Counted from the stretch's first letter, positions 37,696 through 50,345 are shown. The stretch: DNA of 64,000 nucleotides from Hyperoplus lanceolatus (GCA_026929865.2 CM049402.1:14799501-14863500); one strand, 5' to 3'. Program-made: numbers and translations. The notes: a model not told the origin generated them from the sequence alone.

Positions 37696-37701
37696 AATAA
37701 A
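37696..37701 (+). terminator. fosl1 polyadenylation signal
   Basis: AATAAA lies about 715 bp after the stop codon. The intervening 3' UTR contains ATTTA motifs (for example 37124-37128 and 37578-37582), as in unstable immediate-early mRNAs. Confidence 0.65.
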
Positions 37702-37719
37702 GAACAATGGTTAATAACT

Positions 37720-39967
37720 GTGTGAAAGTCGTGATGGTGTTATATTGTTGTTGTAACAAAAAAACACAAACAACGGCTGGAAGTTATAATTAGACTGACA
37801 TGCAACAGATTGACTTGAGAATTAATCATTTAAAGTGTGTAAAACGTTTTTTTTTTAAAAATCTTCTTAAGTGAGTAAACCCTTACTGTAACATAAATGG
37901 GTCTGGAAGGAGCATTAAAATAATTGACTAGTTGAGAAGATAATTTGCTACCGTTTTGCTTTTGATCAAGCAAACTGTGAACTAAATATTCTTTGGTTGA
38001 AGCTAATCTGGATTTTATATCATTGTAAACTGAATTTCTTTATGGTAGAAACAAAATAAATCTTTTGAAGTCAAAACCTGGGAAATTCTAATGATTATAA
38101 TAGATCAAAAGCTTAATTGAGAAAATTATTACCAGCATAATCGATAACAACAATTGTAAAGATAAGCAGCAGCCCTTTTCTTGACACTCATTAAAAAGGC
38201 TTGATGGCTGCTCTATTCCCCTCAACTATTAACACGTTGGCCACTGTGACTACATTTGCCAAAAAAATAAGCAAATCTCTTGGTAATACATACATGGCTC
38301 AGAAGGCATTGGATTGGACTCTGCTAAAATTGTTTTTTAGAGAGAAATAGAGATGGAACGAGAGTCAGATTGAGAACTGGAGAGCACAAGGGTGAAGGCT
38401 GCTGTCAAAGGAACTCCGTGTATCACTAAGTGGGTAAATGCATTACCGGTCTCTTGCAGCTCTCCAGACACCAGTGCAAATAGGGATCCAAAAATAAAAC
38501 TGATGAACATCCATAAAGTCAGTCTGTATGACATGAAGGGAGCATCAATCAAGTGCAGTGGGTTCAGACACAGAGGTCAAAGCAACAGTTCTAGAAATCA
38601 ATCCTTCACTCTGTGTCCGTGTCATGCAAATGTAAATGCTTGTTTTGACAGTCAAACACACAAAGAAAGGTCGTACCAGCACAAAGTCATCATACTCACT
38701 GTATTTAAAGCTCTACGAGCATAGCCCACCAAGAAACAACAAACGACAAAATAAATCTTTTTCCAATGCATGTGCATTATCTATGACCTAAACTGAAATC
38801 GGTTAGTAATGTTAGTTAATACAGACAAATCAAGATAAAGAAGGGTCAAAGTTAAGAGTATCCCTAAATGTTAAAGGGTAAATACAAAGCATGAATTACA
38901 GAAGACAAGCTGAGCCTTGTCAACTTGAAACAAACTCTGTGATGAGCTAATTGAAAGTCAAAAAAACAACAATATAATAATAAAAAAAGTAATACAAGTG
39001 AATTTACACAGCTTGGTTTGAATAGAATAGAATATAAATCATTAAAACTTGTAGACCTTCCAGTTTTGATACAAAGAGTTTTGCAGTTGGATTTAAAAAA
39101 GGGACAGAACTTATTCAGTTCAGCTCTGAGTGAGGTCCAAGGACATCTATCGTTTCTCATCCAAAACCTTAGTGAGTGTGCTGGCTGACTCTGCCCCGGG
39201 CCCTATAGCACATGTGCTTTATGCACAGCAGCCCCATCCACAGTAAACCTGAAGGGCCTCCACATCAGTCTGTACAAATTGTGACAATCATCATCATGCA
39301 CATATGGCACTCCAATCCTGTCCTGAGGAAGAGAGTGCATGTAATATTACACATTATTGGGCATTTAGCCTATAGCAAAAGCAAAATATCAAATCGTTTC
39401 ATATTTTCTTTTTTCTTTTATCACAACTTATCTATTTCAGTGCTACTGGATGTCAGTGGACTAAATATGGCTCAAAACTGGATTGAAAAGGAATCTTTAG
39501 AGCTGTGATTTAAAGATCCATGATAACGCTCTCCAGTGCAATATAGAAAAAGGCTTCCACCAGTGTAGGCTAGTCCAGTGCATGAGATAAATTTATATAG
39601 ATGACCCACTTTTTTTGTCCCATTTTTTTCAACAACAGACCACTGAAAAAGGAGATTTGTCTCCCACCCCAAAAAACAAGAGTCTTTAGAAAACACACTG
39701 TAAAATGTAGATACATTATCATCTGGCAAACATCTAAATGTCTTTGTAAAGTCCTGAACATGTCTACAGTGGTAGGATCTTTGTCAAGTAAAACCCTAGT
39801 GGCACACACATCTTTGCAGCATTCAGAAGGCCCTATATAATGCTTTTTGCACCAATTTGATTTGTCTTGTCCGACAAAAAAAGAATGCCTCCGGGTCTCC
39901 AGTCCTTCGTTGTTTTTTAGTTGGAGAAGCCCCTGCCATGCATGCTGACATCATTATCCTGTCATGA
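37720..39967. other. Convergent intergenic region and ccdc85b 3' UTR
   Basis: It lies between the convergent 3' ends of fosl1 (plus) and ccdc85b (minus). No coding exon was recognised. The part next to 39967 is expected to be ccdc85b 3' UTR, but I did not find a convincing minus-strand AATAAA. Confidence 0.5.
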
Positions 39968-40570
39968 TCAGTCATCAGGTGAACACACCAGGTGAAGCTG
40001 ATCCGGGCTTCCAACGCTGCCTGTGCTGGAGCTTCCGTCCCCCAGGTCCCGGGCCACCATGCAGGGCATGTTGAGCTCGGTGGACCCTCCGGGGCTGGAG
40101 TCGGTCCTGCTGACGCACTCCTCCTCTAGGACCAGGCACAGCTCCTTCAGGTCCAGGTTCTCCTTCACCAGGCCGTCCTGCATGCACTCCAGGTCGGCGA
40201 GCTTCTTCAAGTAACCGCCTATGTCCTCCCGCATCACTTTGGCCGCGTGGTGACCGAACAGCTGCCACTCCCGGGCCAGTTTCTTCACTTTGAGCCGGTC
40301 GTCGTCCAGGAAGCAGCACAGGTCGCGCAGCTCCACGTTCTCCTCCTGAAGGCGCTGATTGATGACTTTCAGCTCCCTGATCTCGAGGAGGTGTTCCTGC
40401 AGCTGCTTGTTTACCTCTTTGATCAGCCGCCCTCGCTGGATGAGAGCCGCTATTTTGTCCGACTCCTCTTTACGCAGCCGGCTCACCAGCTCCTCCTTGG
40501 TGCACGCCAGCAAATCCTCGTCAGACATCTTTGACAGTTCTCTGTTTATGATCTCCCCCTCGCTGCTCAT
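39968..40570 (-). CDS. ccdc85b: CCDC85B (DIPA), coiled-coil corepressor, single exon
   Basis: An intact, intronless frame of 200 aa, as in human CCDC85B (202 aa, also intronless). The N-terminal half is a coiled coil (about 30-95: EELVSRLRKEESDKIAALIQ, RGRLIKEVNKQLQEHLLEIR, ending LRDLCCFLDDDR). A second helical block follows (REWQLFGHHAAKVMREDIGG to ENLDLKELCLVLEEE). The C-terminal tail GDGSSSTGSVGSPDQ...CSPDD is nearly identical to the human tail from memory. The family binds transcription factors and beta-catenin partners and is linked to adherens junctions and repression. The first Met (40570) starts MSSEGEI, and the conserved part begins at about residue 15. It lies between fosl1 and fibp, as in mammals. 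Confidence 0.96.
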   Translation of the reverse strand: MSSEGEIINRELSKMSDEDLLACTKEELVSRLRKEESDKIAALIQRGRLIKEVNKQLQEHLLEIRELKVINQRLQEENVELRDLCCFLDDDRLKVKKLAREWQLFGHHAAKVMREDIGGYLKKLADLECMQDGLVKENLDLKELCLVLEEECVSRTDSSPGGSTELNMPCMVARDLGDGSSSTGSVGSPDQLHLVCSPDD

Positions 40571-42740
40571 GTTCTATCAACAAAAGAACATGCACCTAGC
40601 TTATATCGGGTACCTGAGAATCGTATTTAAATCGATGAGATGTAGTTGGATGCTTCTTCAATGCCACATCCTCGTCTTCAACAGCATCCAGTCTGTTCCA
40701 GATGTCATGTGTGCAGTGCAATCACGACAGCACCGGAGGCCAAATCATGGCGAAAATATGTGATATCTAGATTTAGATGGCTTTCATAGGCGCTGTGTCT
40801 TCAGTGCTGTTTTGTTCTCTGTGGATAGTCGTGTGTGCGGGGAAAGAAGCCCCGCAAAACCCCTCAGTTAATGTCAATCTGTCAATCTTCAACAACAGGC
40901 GGTGTTGTCCAAAGGCCTCCAAGAAAAACAACTGTCCTTATTTACCTCCTCCCGTGGTCTTTTGAAGGCAAGAGTCGCCCCGTGGGCTTTTCTGCAGTGT
41001 TGCTCGCACAGAGGCCCGGTCAATCCACGGAGGCTTAATCCAGCAGCCTCGGATGCACACCCTGCAGATGTTGTGAATTTTACGTCGCTGGCATCGTCTC
41101 ATCGGGCTGTGCTGCGCTCGCCTGGGTTGAATGAAGTCGGGCTGGCTGGAGGTTAAGTCCGCAGCCTACGGTGCAGCAGCTATTGTTTCTTCTTTACAAA
41201 CAATTCATTATTTCGATAGAAAAAAACATTAAACAAATTAAAATCCAATGTAATCCTCTGAGTGCATCATCTCTGCTCATCCTCTCGGGCTGGACTGCTA
41301 CTACAACAATGTCCGCCTCCACCACTTTCACGGCTGTGATTTCATCAAGCAGCGAGCAGCACGTCAGCACGTGTGCCAGAAGTCAGTTTTAGGAGCCTTC
41401 AAACTAAAGGCGTCAACTGGTGATTTTTAAAATAGGCCTATTGAAATAAGCGAGTGGGTATTACAAAATATATTATTCGTAATTGATTTAACAATATAGC
41501 TTTTTGACAATCGCAGTTTGTACTTTCATTGATGGTGATATTCATCTTTCAATGTAATCGTCATCCTCAAAAACATCGTTTTTATTTTTAAGTGAATTTG
41601 CCGGAAGTTTAAATCTTTATGATGACTGGTATTTTGACCATAGATTTTGACACGTTGGTGATCAGATTTTTTGGGGGATTTCCTCTGAGGTTTCCTTGGC
41701 TCTTCACAGGTAGGCCGCCTACTTATGGTAACCTATCATAATAATAGGCAAATAAATAAATAAATCTACCAGAACAGTGACCAGCTCTACAGACTTTCAC
41801 CATCTTGATGAAAACATCAAGATGTGAAGATGAAGATCTGCTCCATGTGCTCTCACAGTGAGGGACTTGTGCGCCCCCATTTGGATCAATAATATTTTGT
41901 TTTTGCCCTTATCATGCTATGAAACCAAAACAACATCAGGAATGAGCACAATTTACAATGAAAATGAATGGGAAATGTCTACGCGAAGCCACTTCCTAAG
42001 AACTCCTGAAGTAACCCCCCCCCAAAAAAAATAAAGATAAAGACTACAACATCTTTGTTTGGCCAAACCTTCGCACAAGAGAAATGCTACATCAATAAGC
42101 TGTATGAGCTTTCTACAGGATAGATGTAGACTATCATGTACAGTAGCCTACAATGGTGTAACAAGAATGGCTCCTGCTGTAGGCCTACCCGATTCTTTTC
42201 AAAGAACTCTGGCGGAAAATGTGACTGCAGGCTTTTTTCCACGGGTTTATGCTGAGGCATTCAGCCACATCCTTCCGCCCTCTGTCCCACCTCCATTGTT
42301 TCACTAAGGCCATAACAATGTTGGGTGTTAACCGTGCAAGGGGGAGCTGGGGACGGAATCTGGGTGTCATGTGAGGTTAGAAAAGGAGAGTGTTGATGTG
42401 CAGCGACAGATCCGACAAAAAAAGACTCGTCGTTTTCCCTTATGTTGTGATTTTGAAGGACACATCCAAATACACAGAAAGGGGAGGGCGAGGATGGGGA
42501 TTTACAGGGATTTATTTAGATTAATAGCCGGAGGAAAACAGAGCAGATTGTGTAAGCGAAGCACAGCTGTAACATAGGCTTTTTTCTGATCTGTCACATT
42601 GACAATGACCAGTTGCACATGAGAGGGCAGAGATCAACAAGGTCACTATAGCTGTCAATTGCACTGTTGTAGCCTAATTGAAATCTTCAATTGTCCCTTG
42701 CTGATGTTCTTCTGGCGAATGATGGCTTTAAAATGAATGC
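40571..42740. other. ccdc85b upstream region and intergenic DNA
   Basis: The first few hundred bases should hold the ccdc85b leader and promoter, though no TATA box is evident. Beyond about 41400 the DNA is AT-rich. A small perfect hairpin (CATCTTGATG, four A, CATCAAGATG) lies near 41802-41825. No gene is recognised. Confidence 0.5.
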
Positions 42741-42769
42741 AGGCTTTGGTAACACTTTACAATAAGGTA

Positions 42770-43455
42770 CACAAAATTGTAGTAGCTACTACATACCTAC
42801 TACATAGTTTTTTTTTGCGCTACCTATGTGTTAGGTAGCACAAAAAAAAAAAACCCCCTATGTAGTAGGTAGCACATAGGTTTTTTTTTTTTTTGTGCTA
42901 CCTATGTGTTAGGTAGCACAAAAAAAAAACCCTATGTGTTACCTACTACATAGTTTTTTTTTGTTGCGCTACCTATGTGTTAGGTAGCACAAAAAAAAAA
43001 AACCCTATGTGTTAGGTAGCACATAGGGTTTTTTTTTTGTGCTACCTATGTGTTAGGTAGCACAAAAAAAAACCCTATGTGTTACCTACTACATAGTTTT
43101 TTTTTTGCGCTACCTATGTGTTAGGTAGCACAAAAAAAAAAACCCCTATGTAGTAGGTAGCACATAGTTGTTTTTTTTTTGCGCTACCTATGTGTTAGGT
43201 AGCACAAAAAAAAAAACCCCTATGTGTTACCTACTACATAGTTTTTTTTTTTGCGCTACCTATGTGTTAGGTTGCACAAAAAAAAACCCCTATGTGTTAG
43301 GTAGCACATAGGGTTTTTTTTTTGTGCTACCTATGTGTTAGGTAGCACATAGGGGGGTTTTTTTGTGCTACCTATGTGTTAGGTAGCACAAAAAAAAAAC
43401 CCTATGTGTTACCTACTACATAGTTTTTTTTTTTTGCGCTACCTATGTGTTAGGT
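42770..43455. repeat. Palindromic minisatellite (about ten units of about 70 bp)
   Basis: The core GCTACCTATGTGTTAGGTAGC, itself a hairpin, recurs about ten times. Cores are joined by A-tracts and T-tracts and by partly inverted pieces (CTATGTGTTACCTACTACATAG). Cores start near 42820, 42895, 42966, 43038, 43106, 43180, 43254, 43325, 43365 and 43438. The left flank begins GGTAACACTTTACAATAAGG, a transposon-like end, so the array probably grew from a TIR element. Confidence 0.9.
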
Positions 43456-43650
43456 TAACATTGCCATGTTCAAAGTCACTTAAACCCCCTCTCTTCTCCA
43501 TTCTGTTGCTCGGTTTTAACTTCAATAAGTTGTCCTGTCCATGTCTACATGCCTAAATGCATTGAGTTTCTGCCATGTGATTGGCTGATAAATTATATCT
43601 GTCAACAAGAAAATGAACCGCCGTACCTAATAAAGTGGCCGGTGAGTTTA
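43456..43650 (-). mobile_element. 5' fragment of a Tc1/mariner-like transposon (minus strand)
   Basis: It ends TAATAAAGTGGCCGGTGAGT, the inverted terminus of the family seen at 8671. It runs back through TGCCATGTGATTGGCTGAT and ATGTCTACATGCCTAAATGC to GTTCAAAGTCACTTAAA. It is cut off by the palindromic array on one side and abuts the 4.8-kb element on the other. Confidence 0.75.
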
Positions 43651-44215
43651 TATCTGGCATACAAGGAATTCAATAACTATACAGTAATTGACAAATTTAT
43701 AATTATTTTTGAAAAAACAGCCCATGTCAGTGGCAGAGGGCATTGCGCTGTCCACTGCACCCCTTTGTGAATCCACAGCAGAGGAGTTCACAACAGGCCT
43801 GTATCGATCCTGGTAGTGCGGCCCAGTGAGGTTCCCATCCACCTGTGGCCTTCTTGGACTGGCCTGATGCAGTTACCTATGCTCTCCCATGTGACTTTAG
43901 TGACATCTGACAAATATTTCTGGTGGGTTCAGCGTATGGTGGAGTGGTGGTGCTAGAACTAGTACATTGTCCTCAAGTAGCATAGTGCATTGAGGGACCA
44001 TGGCCAAACTATTCAAGGTGGTGGATCCTAATGAGCAAGAAAGATCAGAATGCCTGTCCAATAACCTGGAACAAATATGTTCCGTTTCAGGAAGACATAA
44101 ATGATATGCTGAAATGTCCATCTAATTTTGCATGTGGCACAAACCCCTACTTGACAAACTTTGTAGACCTCTTTGCCCAAGAGGCCAAGTACCAAACTCA
44201 GTGTCTTATCTATCA

Positions 44216-45539
44216 GGGGCCTATTTCAGGTAGCTGGTTTTACATACTCTGGGTTTAATCCTGCGCTCTGAGTTGGTCAACTCAGAGCGCAGGGTTGACG
44301 AGAAACTCTGGGTTTTCGGTTTCAGAACAGTGGATCAGCGTTGGGTTAATCAACTCTGAGCGTGTTCACTCTGGGTGGAGCGTGTGCATAAAAGCCATCG
44401 TCAATGGATCGCTGAAAACATGATTCACCATGGAAACAGAAGAAACAAATGCTTGATCCTCCCACTTCTCCACTTCTCAAAAAAGAAAAAAAAAACTTCT
44501 CCGCTCCTCCCACTAGAGTAAGAAATATTAACTTATGAGCTTATGGAGAAGAATGAACGGGGATAGTCTCATAACTCTGATCTAATCACTTCGGCAATTC
44601 AGAAAAAAACGGTGCAAACGTTTTTTGTCAAGAGCATCATTGCTTCCGTATGAGAAGCAAGTCGAATTAAGTTACGCATATCAGCAGCAACAAAATGATC
44701 AAGCTGCCGCTGCACAGCACTGCTGACAGTGTTTTATATTCGCTGTAGCATATTATGTAGGCAAGCTATAATAGGCCTACTGTGCAGTAAACAGACTGTC
44801 GCTTCTTTTAAATGGGGAGTGAAAGATATTAACGTTTGACACATAAGGTGACAGTTTCCATTGTAGATCCTGATTGTTTTATTACCAGATCCCTTGTCCT
44901 CTAGTGATCACAGTTTAAATTATTATATTATTTCTATATTCATATTGGGCTCTTTAACGAGGCTTGTCTGTGACTTTGGGATGACACAAGTGAACAGTAA
45001 CGATCGCGTGCAGCCGCAGAATTACATTTCAACCTGACATAAATAGCCTATGTTCAGTGGCACAGATGTTAAAAAACTACTGATAATGATAAAAATAAAT
45101 AACGAGATACATACAATACAATAGGTTTATTAATCTGAATGTAAAGCATGTTCACGATGTGTAAGGTGGCCGCATATGAACGAACGAGGGCTGAGAACAA
45201 GACTACTGATCAAATGATCGATCAAACGTAAAATCCTCAGGAAATGATAAAAACATCCCGATGGAGATTTCTATGGAGTGATTTTGCTTTAAACTGTACA
45301 GGGTTGCGTTGTGACAGTGACTCTTTCTTCAGTCGGAGCTCCAGCGTAAAGTGAAAACAAACTCAGGGTAGGTCTAACCACCTATCCAGCAGGTTAGACC
45401 CACGGCGTATGTTGCCGCAGTAACTGACTCTCGGTTGCGCTGAACCTGCTTCTTGAAACGGAAAACCGAGAGTTTCCACTAACTCAGAGCGAACAAACTC
45501 TGGGTTGCCTCAAAACCAGCTACCTGAAATAGGCCCCTG
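44216..45539. mobile_element. PIF/Harbinger-like element nested in the 4.8-kb element
   Basis: CAGGGGCCTATTTCAGGTAG at the left is the exact inverse of CTACCTGAAATAGGCCCCTG at the right, followed by AACTCTGGG-type subterminal motifs on both sides. These ends match a common fish Harbinger family. No intact transposase is seen. The host sequence resumes on the right. Confidence 0.75.
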
Positions 45540-46757
45540 TACAATAGAGTGAGATCCAAGAAAGCAAAACAATATAACAGACAATGTTAACCATGGCATT
45601 ACATTCACTGCACTTGTCTCCAATATTGAGGTGTACATGGAGAATCCCCTGTAGCACCAATGTGCAGGGTAACCAATTAGTGTTTTTGCCTCAACCAGCC
45701 CCTCACCCTCTCACGTACAACAGTTTGGAAAGCCAGATGGAGATTTCCAACAAATGTAAGCCTACCATCAGACACAGCCAAGACCGGGAGACACCATTGC
45801 CCATCTACCTGAGCATCATGATCCATACAAGGACCTGCAAACCATCCCTTGTGGACATCCTTTTTGACCTGGTACTGTGTGCATTTCATATGATCCGGTG
45901 CTAGACATCTCCACAGAACTTGTAAATGTGGAGCTTGCCAGCAATTCAAAGTGAAGATAACTTAATTGTGATGCTTGCTGGATTTCACATTGAGATGTCA
46001 GCACTAAAGGTAATTGGCGACCTCTTGGAGGGTAGCTGGGGGACAGAAGCACATGTACAAGTTGGAGTTGCTACTGCTGGGACAATAGATCCCTTTCTGA
46101 AAGCCTCCAAAGTGACACGTACCTGACATGCTTATCAGGTCAGAGCCAGCATCCTATATCTGGAGGAGGGAAACAATCATATATCCTCGGAAGACAGGTG
46201 CACTGAAAGAGATGTGATGGACCAGTTTCACTTCTGGTCCATCACCCTGCAGCTGGAAATAGTTGATGAACTACTGTATGTTTGATCAATAAGAGAGGCC
46301 AACTCCCTACTCAATATTGATGCCCTGACCAAGATTGTGCCATAGTTAATTGCTTTGGGACACAACCACTCTGCCAGATGGATAACAGTCTATTTGCTTG
46401 ATATGATTACAACGAAATATACTCATCCAGGTGTCAATGGGCAGTTTCTGAAAGGAAACTTTGCCGCGAAGAAGATGACATGCAGCTTCTCAGCCAATGC
46501 CATTGACTAGGCCCACAAGCAGAGTATTGCCTCTGTGAAAGGTGCCGGTAGTATTGTAGGCCTGATGGAGAGAGTTTTAGGCCTACACTGAGATGAGAAA
46601 GCAGACAGCTGGCACCATGAGTAGACCACACATGCACTGATGCCGTTTGCACGCAATCTTAAAGCACTAACTGGTGCCATAACAGACATGGTCAACCAGC
46701 CTATCTAACCTCCCTCTATTCGGCCAACCTCCAGTCTGAGAGGAGTCCAGGTCCCAA

Positions 46758-47326
46758 CTAGCCTGGAAATCCAGACCTGCCGCTGGCAAATTAAATTTGC
46801 TGCGCCTGTTGGTCTGGACACTCTCCATTGAAGCTCATTAAATATGTCAAGAAATCCTGAGCTACCAATCAAATCATTCTTTCTGATATGGGCGGGCCAG
46901 AGCCCTATGTATGGTGCTCTGGGGCGCACGTAATCTGATAAGGACAGTGCTGTGCATGCGCCACCGAAGCTGTGATAGTAAACATCAGAGATGGCTGTGG
47001 ATACGTTGTTTGAGTTTGAGACGGCCTTGGCCTAAACCCTTTACAATTTGGAAGACGGCACTCAAATCTTTCATTAGCAAGTAAGAGGAATTTTCTATTT
47101 TGCCGACCGACCGCGGCAAAAGTTTAATTTAATAGTTAATCCTGTTGTTCCCTAAACGAACAGGGCTTAATAAGTCACCTTGTTCATTGGACTGATTGAT
47201 TGTAGTGCTATCCAATTGCGTACAGTGACATTAGAAATGCACGAGTAGGAGCCGCACCTTGGGTTGGGAAGTTCTATAAGTGACGGAAGTCTGGATGAGT
47301 TCTATGAGCATGAAAACCAGGCATAT
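46758..47326. mobile_element. Possible further TIR insertion
   Basis: Within the 4.8-kb element, protein similarity is lost from about 46758 (TAGCCTGGAAATCCAGAC, a frequent fish transposon terminus) and resumes near 47330. The presumed right terminus (AAAACCAGGCA) is a weak inverse. Ends are approximate. Confidence 0.35.
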
Positions 47327-48429
47327 CCACGGATTTCTTCTTGAAAAACATATCCAACCCCACACTACAGGTCATCATCCATGGAGGGGCTGCTCTTGTT
47401 AACATGCTTAATTACAGAAAGTGTTCTCACCATACCACATGTCTCAGCTGTAGCATGTCAGCAGAGTGGATGAATGAATGAATATTTCCCTAAAAGTCTT
47501 GAGGCCAGAACATACAGCAAGAGAGGGAAGCACGTCTGTAAACGCGAAGAGGCATCCAGTGCCATTCTTGAAAACTGGCCAAAGTGTTGCACTGAACTGT
47601 CCTCCTTCCTGGCAACTGTTGTGATAGCCCTCAACACTGAAAAACACCTTACTGCACCTGGGAGATGATGTGAAGGAAGGGTATACCAAGGTGTCAATAC
47701 ATACAGTTGAGATGGATTTGCCATTACTGGCAGTGTCAACAGCCAAATCCCTCAACATAAATGAGTTGTGTGTTTCCTTTGGAGCTGGGAAATTTTTTCG
47801 ATATTTAGAAGCTCAGGAGATGGTGAGGGCACTAGGTCCAGAAGATGTGTAGCCTTACTAGTGTTCAAAGCATTTACTGGTTGTGACACCGTCATCTTTT
47901 AGTGGCAGGGAGTAGAAGACAAGGTGGGATACATTGAGAACTTTAATGACATCAAGAGACCCTTCTGTGTCTTGGCTGACTCCTAGACAACTGTATGGAG
48001 CCTCTTGATTTTTGTTATTGCTGTATGACTGCATTAGCAGCCGCTAATCAGGCACACGAGCAGCTCTTCACCCATAAAGGTACAACACAAGCAGCACTGA
48101 TTCAACACAGAAAGAGGGTTGCCAGTGCCTACCAAGCGAGCCAAAGCTTGGGAGAGATGATGGTTGCAGCCCCTGATCTCCCATCACCAGTTGACTGGGA
48201 GTGGAAGTGGAAGGCCACAGGTGGATGGGAACTTCACTGGGCCGCACTACCAGGATCGATACAGGCCTGTTGTGAACTCCTCTGCTGTGGATTCACAAAG
48301 GGGTGCAGTGGACAGCGCAATGCCCTTTGCCACTGACGTGGGCTGTTTTTTCAAAAATGATTATAAATCTGTCAATTACTGTATAGTTATTCAATTCCTT
48401 GTATGCCAGATACATGCTTGTAAGTAAGT

Positions 48430-49670
48430 AGGATTAGGTCCATTTTTTATTTTTATGCAAATGTATTTGGGGTGTTACCTAAAACTTTATGTGAGTAAAG
48501 GTTTCTGCTCGCGACTTACCTTGCCTGATACTGGAAAATATGTAAAATTCCGCTAATATTCGATGGTTTTACCATAATTTTGTTCCCTGAATGCCATGTA
48601 CATGTACTTCAGTGGTTTCCAGCATGTTTTAAATAGTGCCACTGTCTTCCTCATCCTTAAAAATGTAGGATTAGCCACCAGAAACAAGATCCTAGGTGGT
48701 CTAGAACCTAAGCTACATGTAAAATAACAACCGTTGGAAAAATTGGTGATGGCCCTATAGCCAAAAATCTTCCTTAAGGCATGCTCTAACAGTGTGCCAA
48801 AGCTCATATTTGTATTATCAAAAGCACAATTCCTTCATATATTGCACCTATCTGCTGGACTTTATGGCAGGCCCAAGACTCTAAATTTGAACCACATATA
48901 CCAAATATGTAGTTCTTATCAAAATTCTAGGTTAGTTAGTTAGTTTAATAGTTAGGTACTGCTAAACAGTTAAATTTTTACTACATTTATTAGTTTATTT
49001 AATAATAAAAAAATAAAATATAGATGTAATAAACATTTCTTTGCTGTTTTTCGCTGTTTTTGTCCAGAAAAACAGGGAAAATGTACTTAAATGTTAAAAA
49101 TAACAATTTTACTGAATTCCCTGAGTCAGAATTATATGGAAAAATGTGTTAATTTGCCTCTGTATGTTTTTTTCTTCAAAAGTTATGCTTTCTTTAATTT
49201 TGCTGTTTTCAGTTTCGAAATTGGTAAATGTGTAATAAACTGTTAAAAATAAACCAAAAAACCCCTTAGTTCAGCCTGTTACCTGGCAGAATCTTAAAAT
49301 AGACACTTCAAGGATTAGAAAAAAACAGGTTGCAAAATAAAAGCCACCCTATGCGCATGGACCTATTCGTCCATCTAGACTACATGGGGTAGTTCAAGCA
49401 GCCCCGTCCGTCCTTTGGACAGATGTGTGGCGACACAAGGGCAGGGGTATAATAAAGCAAACAACTCAATAGGTAGCCTAAATCTGTAGCATATCCGTTC
49501 AGCATATAGCCTAAGCCTATATAATCAAAATTGATCGGCATGCTTTCCATAATAATGTTATACTACAAAGAACTGCACTAAGCGTAATTAAAATAGCCTG
49601 CATTTTATTAAATGAATAGGCCTATAAACCTGTTCAATTGTCAAACAAAATATTGTGTGTTACAGCCAAA
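48430..49670. other. AT-rich intergenic stretch
   Basis: No coding exon, clear repeat end or RNA gene was found. It contains many A and T runs. Confidence 0.5.
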
Positions 49671-49674
49671 AAAA

Positions 49675-49761
<87 letters not shown>
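49675..49761. repeat. (ATT)n microsatellite
   Basis: About 29 ATT triplets in an unbroken run. Poly-Tyr and poly-Ile frames over it are artefacts. Confidence 0.98.
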
Positions 49762-50345
49762 GTACATGGCCGAGAGGCCACGCCCCTCACACTTAACTAA
49801 ACCCCTGTAGGGGTCTGGGGGCTTCCCCCCCAGAAGATTTTTTTGTGTTTTATACATGTAATCGAAACATTCTTGTGCATTCTGGTGAAGAGAATAAAGG
49901 AAAAAGTCCTCATTTATTTCAGTTCAGATGAATAGTAAAATTAGCAAAACAACATAACTTGCTAGCAACCCGATGCTTAACAACTGGACTGAGGGACAGA
50001 TGACCACTAGCTTTTTCTAATGTTACTGGGGCTACCGACCAAATTTCTTGCTAAAAAATAAACCTTTATTTATGAAATTCTGCAATTACTAAGAACATGT
50101 CACACTTATAATATAGATCATTGAATTCAGCCACATAAACACACACAAAAAAATAGAAATATTTTTTTTCAAATTCATATTTCAAAAACCTGATGGGGCA
50201 CGTGCAGGTGCGTCGCCAGCACACTTTTGCTGTTTTCAAAACCTTTGCTGACCTGAGACCAGTTCTAGTGGCCACACACAGTCCTACCATTACTGTAGTA
50301 GTTGGAAATGCAAACTGGTCCTATATCAGTGGATTATCTGTCATC

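Larger units (their letters stand above)
43651..48413 (+). mobile_element. Decayed 4.8-kb element with about 203-bp terminal inverted repeats
   Basis: The ends 43651-43853 and 48210-48413 are inverted copies about 95 percent alike, starting TATCTGGCATACAAGGAATT. Between them the plus strand keeps broken pieces of a large protein: stretches such as HIEMSALKVIGDLL, FLKGNF...SANAID, ELCVSFGAGKFFRYLEAQEM, and near the right end TTQAALIQHRKRVASAYQAS with a short Cys-rich run. I remember similar blocks from repetitive, uncharacterised fish and cnidarian proteins with a CXC-like C terminus, but cannot name the superfamily. The element is broken many times and looks old. It is interrupted by a Harbinger-like element (44216-45539) and probably a further insertion (about 46758-47326). 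Confidence 0.7.

Noticed and set aside
40023-40763. Plus-strand frames over ccdc85b
   Set aside because: They are shadows of the conserved minus-strand ccdc85b gene.
42770-43455. Regular repeats suggesting a CRISPR array
   Set aside because: The host is a vertebrate, the spacers are A- or T-tracts and not unique sequences, and there are no cas genes. It is a palindromic minisatellite.
43651-48413. Polinton/Maverick identity for the long-TIR element
   Set aside because: The long inverted ends are suggestive, but no capsid, polymerase B, integrase or ATPase similarity was seen and the length is far too short.
49612-49857. Poly-Tyr and poly-Ile frames
   Set aside because: They are translations of the (ATT)n microsatellite.
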